A stretch of DNA of 6,712 nt from Clostridiales bacterium (GTDB lineage Bacteria; Bacillota; Clostridia; Christensenellales; CAG-138): NCBI GenBank assembly GCA_009783775.1, contig WRCT01000097.1, forward strand, positions 1-6,712, in the 5' to 3' direction. Shown here piece by piece: positions 1 to 5,407 of this stretch (the first letter of the stretch is position 1; each line of letters begins with the position of its first letter). The notes under the pieces were generated by a model. It saw only the letters and a list, made by a program, of their open reading frames with translations. It made no database searches and was not told the origin of the DNA. The position numbers and the translations under genes are program-made.

Positions 1-370
1 CACCGGCGACGGCAGCTTTGGCATGAACTTAAACGAGCTGGCCACCGCCGTGACGAACCAGGTACCCATGACGATCATCATCATGAACAACGGCGTGCTG
101 GGTATGGTGCGCCAGTGGCAGACGCTCTTCTTCGACAAGCATTATTCGCAGACCACTTTGGGCCGCAAGACGGACTTTGTACGCCTGGCCGAGGCCTTTG
201 GCGCCCGGGGCTGGCGCACGGACAATCTGGCGGATTTTGCGCAGATCCTGCCCGAGGCGCTGGCGGCGGAGGGGCCGGTGGTCATCGACTGCCACATCGA
301 CAAGGACGAAATGGTCTTCCCCATGACACCGCCGGGCGGGTCGATCGAAGACATCATCCTGGAAAACTAG
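1..370 (+). CDS. ilvB: Acetolactate synthase large (catalytic) subunit, C-terminal fragment
   Basis: This is the 3' end of the thiamine-diphosphate enzyme that condenses two pyruvates to 2-acetolactate, or pyruvate plus 2-oxobutyrate to 2-aceto-2-hydroxybutyrate: the first common step of valine, leucine and isoleucine synthesis. The reading frame starts at base 2 and leaves 122 residues before the TAG at 368-370. The fragment opens inside the ThDP/Mg-binding motif (TGDGSFGMN, continuing to the closing IIIMNN). It then has the family segment GVLGMVRQWQ, whose Trp lies at the substrate-channel/herbicide site, and ends with the usual VIDCHIDKDEMVFPMTPPG tail. About 430-450 upstream residues (the Pyr and FAD-binding domains) lie outside the window. 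The regulatory subunit follows 13 nt later, so the two subunits are surely co-translated. Other ThDP enzymes (pyruvate oxidase, glyoxylate carboligase) are unlikely because of the RQWQ segment and the ilvN neighbour. Confidence 0.96.
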   Translation, partial: TGDGSFGMNLNELATAVTNQVPMTIIIMNNGVLGMVRQWQTLFFDKHYSQTTLGRKTDFVRLAEAFGARGWRTDNLADFAQILPEALAAEGPVVIDCHIDKDEMVFPMTPPGGSIEDIILEN

Positions 371-383
371 CGGAGGTAAGAGC

Positions 384-884
384 ATGAAAAAAACAGTTAT
401 CGCGATCCTGGTGCGCAACCAGGCGGGCGTTCTCACCCGGGTCTCCGCGCTCTTTTCGCGCAGGGGCTTTAACATCGACAGCCTCACCGTCAGCGAGACC
501 GAATCGCACGCGTTTTCGCGTATCACGGTCACGATGGAGGAGGACGCCTATGTGAAAAAGCAGCTGATGAAGCAACTGGGCAAGTTACACGATGTGCGCG
601 AGATCGAGGAAATGCACGCGGACGAGGCGGTCTTTCGTGAACTGCTGCTGATCAAGATCAAGGTTACGCCGGGTACGCGCCAAGAGATCATGGACGCGAC
701 GAACGTGTTCCGCTCCAAGATCATCGACTTTTCGGCCGACTCGCTCTGCGTCGAAATCACGGGTGAAAGCCCCAAGATCGACGCCTTTATCGAGCTCATG
801 CGCCCCCTGGGCATTGTGGAAATGTGCCGCACGGGCGTGATTGCGCTGGAGAGAGGCAAGGATTGTTTGAAAACATTAGAGTGA
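384..884 (+). CDS. ilvN: Acetolactate synthase small (regulatory) subunit
   Basis: This 166-residue regulatory subunit binds the IlvB catalytic subunit, raises its activity and gives feedback inhibition, usually by valine. The size is typical of the IlvN/IlvH long form. An N-terminal ACT domain (about residues 3-75) begins VIAILVRNQAGVLTRVSALFSRRGFNIDSL. It carries the Asn (N12) and Gly (G15) that line the valine site in characterised relatives. A second ACT-like domain (about 80-160) has LLLIKIKV and ends GIVEMCRTGVIALERG, the family signature for the C-terminal half. The start is set by GGAGG at 372-376, 7 nt before the ATG. The stop TGA (882-884) directly abuts the repeat element that fills the gap to ilvC. 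The gene symbol could equally be ilvH; gram-positive annotations use both names. Valine sensitivity is inferred from family and was not measured. Confidence 0.96.
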   Translation: MKKTVIAILVRNQAGVLTRVSALFSRRGFNIDSLTVSETESHAFSRITVTMEEDAYVKKQLMKQLGKLHDVREIEEMHADEAVFRELLLIKIKVTPGTRQEIMDATNVFRSKIIDFSADSLCVEITGESPKIDAFIELMRPLGIVEMCRTGVIALERGKDCLKTLE

Positions 885-958
885 CCAGATGCCAGATGCC
901 AGACACCAGAACCGCTCACGCGGGATTTTTGGAATCTGGAATCTGGAGTCTGGAATCT
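885..958. repeat. Heptamer-armed inverted-repeat element 1 (ilvN-ilvC gap)
   Basis: This intergenic element lies between the ilvN stop and the ilvC leader. The left arm (885-910) is a 7-nt tandem series: CCAGATG twice, then CCAGACA, then CCAGA. The right arm (931-958) is the inverted series: GGAATCT twice, GGAGTCT, GGAATCT. In a folded transcript the CCAGA cores pair with TCTGG cores, leaving one or two mismatches per heptamer. The centre (912-923) is a GC hairpin, CCGC-TCAC-GCGG, followed by a short T run. No ORF of credible coding character crosses it; the reverse-strand reading is low-complexity. Composition differs from the flanking genes. It ends about 17 nt before the ilvC ribosome binding site. 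Elements 2 and 3 share the plan but not the sequence. Whether it is mobile, an RNA-stability hairpin or a by-product of slippage cannot be told from this window. Confidence 0.85.
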
Positions 959-974
959 ATAGAAAATCATAATT

Positions 975-981
975 AAAGGAG
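975..981 (+). promoter_or_regulatory. Ribosome binding site of ilvC
   Basis: AAAGGAG lies 4 nt before the ATG at 986 and 10 nt before a second in-frame ATG at 992. Both spacings are workable, so the site does not settle the start. It lies outside the heptamer element, so translation of ilvC should not depend on the element unless the hairpin affects RNA processing. Confidence 0.75.
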
Positions 982-985
982 AAAC

Positions 986-1981
986 ATGAAAATGGCTAAA
1001 ATGTACTACGAAAAGGATTGCAACTTCAGCTTGCTGGACGGCAAGACCATCGCCGTGATCGGCTACGGCAGCCAGGGACACGCCCATGCGCAGAACCTGC
1101 GCGACAGCGGCGCAAACGTGATTGTCGCCGAACTGGACGGCTCCAAGCCCGCTGCGCTGGCACGGGAGAACGGCTTTGCCGTCTACTCTGCCGCCGACGC
1201 GGTGCGCAAGGCAGACATCGCCATGATCCTCGTCAACGACGAGAAACAGGCGGGCCTCTACCGCAACGAGATCGCGCCGAACCTGCGTGCGGGCATGACG
1301 CTGGCGTTCGCGCACGGGTTCAACATTCACTACGGTCAGATCACTGTGCCCGAGGCGGTCAACGTGATCATGATCGCGCCCAAGGGCCCCGGCCACACGG
1401 TGCGCAGCCAGTATCAGGAAGGCAAGGGCGTGCCCTGTTTGATCGCGGTCTATCAGGACGCCACGGGCAACGCCAAGGATATCGCTTTGGCCTATGCCTT
1501 CGGTATCGGCGGCGCGCGCGCGGGGGTGTTGGAAACCACGTTTAAGGAAGAGACCGAAACCGACCTCTTCGGCGAGCAGGCCGTGCTCTGCGGCGGCGTG
1601 ACGGCCCTGATGAAGGCGGGCTTTGAAACGCTGATCGAGGCGGGTTATCAGCCCGAGAGCGCGTACTTCGAGTGCATTCATGAGATGAAACTCATCATCG
1701 ACCTGGTCGTGGCCAAGGGCATTTCGTTCATGCGTTACTCCATCTCCGACACCGCGGAGTTCGGCGATTACACGGTCGGCCCGCGCATTATCACCGAAGA
1801 GACCAAGAAGGAGATGAAGAAGGTCCTCACCCAGATCCAGGACGGCAGTTTTGCCCGCGATTGGATCCTGGAGAACCAGGCCAACCGCCCCCACTTTTCC
1901 GCCATGCGCCGTATCGAGGCCGAACATCCGGCGGAGATCGTGGGCAAAGAGTTGCGCGAGAAGATGAACTGGGAAAAGTAA
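986..1981 (+). CDS. ilvC: Ketol-acid reductoisomerase, short class I, probably NADH-preferring
   Basis: The enzyme isomerises acetolactate or acetohydroxybutyrate and reduces it to the dihydroxyacid. It has 331 residues, normal for class I. The N-terminal Rossmann fold starts GKTIAVIGYGSQGHAHAQNLRDSG. Catalytic residues are present: H110 in FAHGFNIH, K133 in APKGPGH, the Mg ligands D193 and E197 in TDLFGEQ, E229 and E233 in YFECIHEM, and S254 in YSISDTAE. The loop after the second beta strand reads AELDGSKPA (A48-A56), where most relatives have GLRKGSKSW or similar. The phosphate-binding Arg and last Ser are replaced by Leu and Pro, and Glu49 and Asp51 are acidic, as in NADH-using members. 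The start at 986 is conventional; 992 (MAKMYYEKD) matches family N-termini equally well and would drop two residues. Repeat elements flank it on both sides. Confidence 0.97.
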   Translation: MKMAKMYYEKDCNFSLLDGKTIAVIGYGSQGHAHAQNLRDSGANVIVAELDGSKPAALARENGFAVYSAADAVRKADIAMILVNDEKQAGLYRNEIAPNLRAGMTLAFAHGFNIHYGQITVPEAVNVIMIAPKGPGHTVRSQYQEGKGVPCLIAVYQDATGNAKDIALAYAFGIGGARAGVLETTFKEETETDLFGEQAVLCGGVTALMKAGFETLIEAGYQPESAYFECIHEMKLIIDLVVAKGISFMRYSISDTAEFGDYTVGPRIITEETKKEMKKVLTQIQDGSFARDWILENQANRPHFSAMRRIEAEHPAEIVGKELREKMNWEK

Positions 1982-1982
1982 C

Positions 1983-2078
1983 GAAGTAATAAGGAAGAAG
2001 GAATAAGTAGTAAATAAGGAAAAACAGCGGCGCTGTTTTCTCAATCATTATTCCTTATTATCTATTACTTATTACTTC
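1983..2078. repeat. Heptamer-armed inverted-repeat element 2 (ilvC-ilvD gap)
   Basis: This AT-rich element begins 2 nt after the ilvC TAA. The left arm (1983-2017) holds five 7-nt units: GAAGTAA, TAAGGAA, GAAGGAA, TAAGTAG, TAAATAA. The right arm (2044-2078), read on the reverse strand, also gives five units in register: GAAGTAA, TAAGTAA, TAGATAA, TAAGGAA, TAATGAT. The outermost 11 nt (1983-1993 and 2068-2078) are perfectly inverted, and pairing weakens inward. The tip (2021-2039) is a perfect palindrome with 9-nt arms AAAACAGCG and CGCTGTTTT around one G. The transcript can fold into one long hairpin. A T run follows the tip stem, so weak terminator activity is possible, but ilvD and leuA lie beyond in the same direction. 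The element stops just before the ilvD leader. Confidence 0.87.
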
Positions 2079-2087
2079 ATGAAAATG

Positions 2088-2094
2088 AAGGAAA
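2088..2094 (+). promoter_or_regulatory. Ribosome binding site that fixes the ilvD start at 2100
   Basis: AAGGAAA lies about 6-7 nt before the ATG at 2100. It falls downstream of the two earlier in-frame ATGs (2079 and 2085), which have only the AT-rich repeat arm upstream and no purine-rich site at useful spacing. This supports 2100 as the true start. Confidence 0.7.
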
Positions 2095-2099
2095 GATTC

Positions 2100-3740
2100 A
2101 TGAGAAGTAGTGTCATAAAAGATGGTCCGGAAAGAATGCCGCAGCGATCGCTCTTAAAGGCGATGGGTTATGGGGACAATGATATAGCCAAGCCGATCAT
2201 CGGCGTGGTCAACTCGTGGAACGAGATCATCCCGGGCCATATTCATTTGGATAAGATCGCCCGCGCGGTGAAGGACGGCGTCCTGTCCGCCGGCGGCACG
2301 CCCATGGAGTTCAATGTCATCGGGATTTGCGACGGCATCGCCATGGGCCACGCGGGTATGCGCTACAGCCTGCCCTCGCGGGAACTGATCGCGGACGGTA
2401 TCGAGTGCGTCGCGCGCGCGCAGGGGTTCGACGGCCTGGTCTTTATCCCCAACTGCGATAAGATCGTGCCCGGTATGCTCATGGCGGCGGCGCGGCTGAA
2501 TATTCCGTCCATCTTTGTTTCGGGCGGGCCCATGCTTTCATTGGACGGCGTGGACCTGAGCAGCGCGTTCGAGGCGGTCAGCGCGTTCAAAAGCGGCTCA
2601 ATCGGCGAGGCGCGCCTGCGCGAGATCGAGGAGACCGCCTGCCCCGGCTGCGGTTCCTGCTCGGGTATGTTCACGGCCAATTCCATGAACTGTCTCTGCG
2701 AGGCCTTGGGTATGGCGCTGCCCGGCAACGGCACGATCCCCGCCGTATACGCGGCGCGCACGCGCCTGGCAAAGTCGGCGGGTGAGCAGGTCATGTCACT
2801 TGTCAAAGCGGACATCAAGCCGCTGGATATCTTAACGCCGGCCGCGTTTGACAACGGCCTGACTGTGGACATGGCCTTGGGCTGCTCCACAAACTCCGTG
2901 CTGCACCTGGCCGCCATCGCCCATGAGGCGGGCGTGCCCTGGGACTTAAAACGCATCAACGAGATCAGTGAAAAAACGCCGAATCTCTGCCATCTCGCGC
3001 CCGCGGGCCCGCACCATATGGAGGACCTCTACCACGCGGGCGGCGTGTACGCGGTGATGGCCCAGCTCAAAGAACTGCACAGGGACGCGCTGACGGTCAC
3101 AGGCCGCACAATGGGCGAAAATATCGCGGGCTGCGTTATCAAAAACACTGAGGTCATTCGCCCCGCGAACGATCCCTACTCGGCCACGGGCGGGCTGGCC
3201 GTGCTCTTCGGCAATCTTGCGCCCAACGGCGCGGTCGTCAAGCGCAGCGCGGTGGCAAAGGAAATGCAAACCCATACGGGCCCCGCGCGTGTCTTTGACA
3301 GTGAGGAGGACGCCATCGCCGCCATCTACGCGGGGCAAATTTCCAAGGGCGACGTGGTGGTCATTCGCTACGAAGGTCCGGCGGGCGGCCCGGGTATGCG
3401 GGAAATGCTCGCGCCCACTTCGGCGATCGCGGGCATGGGCCTGGACAAAGAGGTCGCGCTGATCACGGACGGACGGTTCTCCGGCGCGACGCGCGGCGCG
3501 GCCATCGGACATATCTCGCCCGAGGCGGCTAGCGGCGGCCTGATCGCCTACCTGCAGGAAGGCGATCTTATCGAGATCGACATCCCAAACTACCGCCTAT
3601 TCCTGCTCGTTTCCGAAACCGAGCTGAAAACCCGCAAGGCGCAGACACAACTGAAAACCAAAACGAATATGACAGGTTACTTAAAACGATACGCGAGAGG
3701 GGTTTCCTCGGCGGATAAGGGCGCGATTCAAGAGAGTTAA
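2100..3740 (+). CDS. ilvD: Dihydroxyacid dehydratase
   Basis: This Fe-S dehydratase converts the 2,3-dihydroxy acids to 2-oxoisovalerate and 2-oxo-3-methylvalerate. From the start at 2100 it has 546 residues, close to the usual 550-560, and begins MRSSVIKDGPERMPQRSLLKAMGYG, matching the family N-terminus. The upstream ATGs at 2079 and 2085 would add seven residues with no family counterpart. Motifs in order: SWNEIIPGHIHL, GICDGIAMGH (C77), IPNCDKIVPGM (C119), CPGCGSCSGMFTANSMNCL (C181, C184, C187), and DGRFSGATRG (S461, the catalytic Ser position). PGHIHL instead of PCNxHL places it with E. coli-type enzymes, whose cluster is an oxygen-labile 4Fe-4S; this is inferred from family. The C-terminal tail is normal (GYLKRYARGVSSADKGAI), but the last codons CAA GAG AGT TAA run into the heptamer arm of element 3, so the extreme end may have been reshaped. 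Confidence 0.96.
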   Translation: MRSSVIKDGPERMPQRSLLKAMGYGDNDIAKPIIGVVNSWNEIIPGHIHLDKIARAVKDGVLSAGGTPMEFNVIGICDGIAMGHAGMRYSLPSRELIADGIECVARAQGFDGLVFIPNCDKIVPGMLMAAARLNIPSIFVSGGPMLSLDGVDLSSAFEAVSAFKSGSIGEARLREIEETACPGCGSCSGMFTANSMNCLCEALGMALPGNGTIPAVYAARTRLAKSAGEQVMSLVKADIKPLDILTPAAFDNGLTVDMALGCSTNSVLHLAAIAHEAGVPWDLKRINEISEKTPNLCHLAPAGPHHMEDLYHAGGVYAVMAQLKELHRDALTVTGRTMGENIAGCVIKNTEVIRPANDPYSATGGLAVLFGNLAPNGAVVKRSAVAKEMQTHTGPARVFDSEEDAIAAIYAGQISKGDVVVIRYEGPAGGPGMREMLAPTSAIAGMGLDKEVALITDGRFSGATRGAAIGHISPEAASGGLIAYLQEGDLIEIDIPNYRLFLLVSETELKTRKAQTQLKTKTNMTGYLKRYARGVSSADKGAIQES

Positions 3741-3869
3741 GTGTTGAGAGTTGAGAGTTGAGCAAAGGAAAAAACTGCTCCGCAGGTTTAATCTCATGGC
3801 AATAAAAACCCATACAATCGTGCCGAAGGCACACCTTCGCTCAACACTCCACTCTCAACTCTCAACACT
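3740..3869. repeat. Heptamer-armed inverted-repeat element 3 (ilvD-leuA gap)
   Basis: This is the longest of the three elements. A perfect 19-nt inverted pair, 3740-3758 and 3851-3869, is built from GTTGAGA-type heptamers. The last base of the ilvD stop codon lies in the left arm, and the 7-nt phase (GAGAGTT at 3732-3738) continues into the ilvD 3' end. The right arm holds one extra heptamer (GTGGAGT on the reverse strand). An inner pair, 3758-3768 (TTGAGCAAAGG) with 3834-3844 (CCTTCGCTCAA), has one mismatch. The centre holds CTGC-TCC-GCAG (3775-3785) and two mutually exclusive hairpins, GTGCC-GAA-GGCAC (3820-3832) and CGAAGG-CACA-CCTTCG (3824-3839). No credible coding was seen. The leuA ribosome binding site begins 5 nt after the right arm. 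The function is unknown; a MITE-like element or an intercistronic RNA hairpin fits. Confidence 0.88.
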
Positions 3870-3886
3870 AAAACAAGGAGAGAAAC

Positions 3887-5407
3887 ATGAGACAAATCAA
3901 GATATTTGACACAACATTACGCGACGGCGAGCAGTCCCCGGGCTGCAGCATGAATCTGGAGGAGAAGATACGCGTCGCCCTGCGCCTGCAAAAACTGCGC
4001 GTGGACATCATCGAGGCGGGCTTTGCCTGCTCCTCGCCCGGCGACTTCCAATCCGTCCAGACCATCGCGAATACCATCAAGAATTGCTCAGTCGCCTCTC
4101 TGGCCCGCTGTGTGCCGGCGGATATCGACGCCGCGTGGAACGCGCTCAAAGGCGCCGTCGCACCGCGCATTCATGTCTTTCTGGCCACCTCGCCCACGCA
4201 TATGCAGTACAAGCTCAAGATGACCGAGGAGCAGGTCTTGGAGCGCGCCATAAACATGGTCCAGTACGCCAAAAAATACTGCTCCGATATCGAGTTTTCC
4301 GCCGAGGACGCCATGCGCAGCGATCGCGATTTCCTGCGCCGCGTGACCGAGGCCGTCATCAAAGCGGGCGCGACCGTGGTCAACATTCCCGACACGGTCG
4401 GCTACACCACGCCGGACGAGATGTACGCCATGATCGACTATCTCTTAAACAACGCCGAGGGCGCGGCCAAGATCGACCTCGCCGTGCACTGCCACAACGA
4501 CCTGGGCCAGGCCACGGCCAACTCCCTGGCGGGCGTGCGCGCGGGCGCGAACCAAATCGAATGCACGATCAACGGCCTGGGCGAACGCGCGGGCAACGCG
4601 CCGCTCGAGGAAGTCGTCATGGGCATCAAAACCCGTCCCGACGCCTACAACGCCTATACGAACATCGACACCACGCGCATTTATAAATCGAGCGCATTGG
4701 TCTACAATATCATCGGCCAGATGGTGCCCATCAACAAGCCCATCATCGGCAAAAACGCCTTCGCGCACGAGAGCGGTATCCACCAACACGGCGTGTTGGC
4801 GCACCGCGAGACCTACGAGATCATGACGCCCGAATCCGTCGGTATCCGCAAGAATACAATGGTGCTGGGCAAACACTCGGGCCGCCACGGTTTTGAGGCG
4901 CGGTTGAAAGAGCTGGGTTATGAACTCACCAAGGAGGATATCGACCGCTACTTCGAGGAGTTCAAAAAACTTTGCGACAAGAAAAAAGAGGTCACCGACC
5001 GCGATATCGAGGCGCTGGTCACGCAGATCGACATCTCAGAGTCCATCTACTCCCTGGCCAGCTTTGACGTGCACACAGGCAACCTTGCCACCTCCACCGC
5101 CGTTATGCGCCTCAATAAAAACGGCGACTCCTTCGAGGAAGTGGCATTAGGCGACGGCCCGATCGACGCGGCCTACCGGGCGATCGACAAAATCGTCGGC
5201 GCGCCGCCGCACAGGTTGGAGAACTATGTCATCCAATCTGTGTCCGAGGGCAAGGAGACGCTGGGTAAGGTCATGGTCAAACTCAGCTGCGAGGACGAGC
5301 ACGGCATGAAACGCGCCTTCAACGGCCACGGGCTCTCGACCGACATCATCGAGGCGAGTATCCTGGCCTATATCAACGCGATGAATAAACTGTTGGGGGA
5401 TCTATGA
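3887..5407 (+). CDS. leuA: 2-Isopropylmalate synthase
   Basis: This enzyme condenses acetyl-CoA with 2-oxoisovalerate, the first committed step to leucine. It has 506 residues, the size of the bacterial LeuA type with a C-terminal regulatory domain. The TIM-barrel opens IFDTTLRDGEQSPG (R12, D13 in the catalytic/metal site). It has VHCHNDLGQATANSLAG with metal ligands H201 and H203, and NGLGERAGNAPLEEV (N237). GKHSGRHGFEARLKELGY marks the linker region. The C-terminal part (about 385-506: SLASFDVHTGNLATSTAVMRL ... GLSTDIIEASILAYINAMNKL) is the leucine-sensing LeuA dimer domain, so leucine feedback is expected. The start is set by AAGGAG at 3875-3880, 6 nt before the ATG. The stop overlaps the start of the next gene (ATGA). 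Homocitrate synthase is less likely because of the full regulatory domain and the ilv context. Confidence 0.96.
   Translation: MRQIKIFDTTLRDGEQSPGCSMNLEEKIRVALRLQKLRVDIIEAGFACSSPGDFQSVQTIANTIKNCSVASLARCVPADIDAAWNALKGAVAPRIHVFLATSPTHMQYKLKMTEEQVLERAINMVQYAKKYCSDIEFSAEDAMRSDRDFLRRVTEAVIKAGATVVNIPDTVGYTTPDEMYAMIDYLLNNAEGAAKIDLAVHCHNDLGQATANSLAGVRAGANQIECTINGLGERAGNAPLEEVVMGIKTRPDAYNAYTNIDTTRIYKSSALVYNIIGQMVPINKPIIGKNAFAHESGIHQHGVLAHRETYEIMTPESVGIRKNTMVLGKHSGRHGFEARLKELGYELTKEDIDRYFEEFKKLCDKKKEVTDRDIEALVTQIDISESIYSLASFDVHTGNLATSTAVMRLNKNGDSFEEVALGDGPIDAAYRAIDKIVGAPPHRLENYVIQSVSEGKETLGKVMVKLSCEDEHGMKRAFNGHGLSTDIIEASILAYINAMNKLLGDL

Noticed and set aside
912..930. Intrinsic terminator after ilvN (CCGC-TCAC-GCGG then GATTTTT)
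   Set aside because: The stem is only 4 bp with a spacer before the T run, which is weak for termination; it is the tip of element 1.
885..985. T-box or other riboswitch in the intergenic gaps
   Set aside because: The gaps are too short and show no T-box sequence or specifier-loop arrangement; such a leader would be expected upstream of ilvB, outside the window.
548..2044. A 498-codon open frame on the reverse strand across ilvN, element 1 and ilvC
   Set aside because: It is antisense to two well-supported genes. Part of it translates the heptamer repeats into low-complexity text (RFQTPDSRFQ-like), and it shows no family motif. GC-rich codon use opens such shadow frames.
2020..2045. Intrinsic terminator after ilvC (palindrome followed by TTTTC)
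   Set aside because: The stem is half A-T and the T run is part of the palindrome itself. Co-directional pathway genes continue downstream. The nested position inside the long inverted arms is better explained as the tip of the element.
984..2087. Identical CATGAAAATG at the ilvC start (985-994) and upstream of ilvD (2078-2087), possibly an insertion duplication
   Set aside because: Ten bases at start codons rich in A is easily chance; flanks differ and it does not bracket an element as a target duplication would.
3790..3818. Promoter for leuA with TACAAT as a -10 box at 3813-3818
   Set aside because: No -35-like hexamer is found at about 17 nt upstream (AATCTC), and the -10 match lies inside the repeat element; not enough to call.
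3568..3834. A short reverse-strand frame crossing the ilvD end and element 3
   Set aside because: Its middle (LLNSQLSTLNS) is just the translated heptamer repeat, a common false hypothetical protein; the rest is antisense to ilvD.
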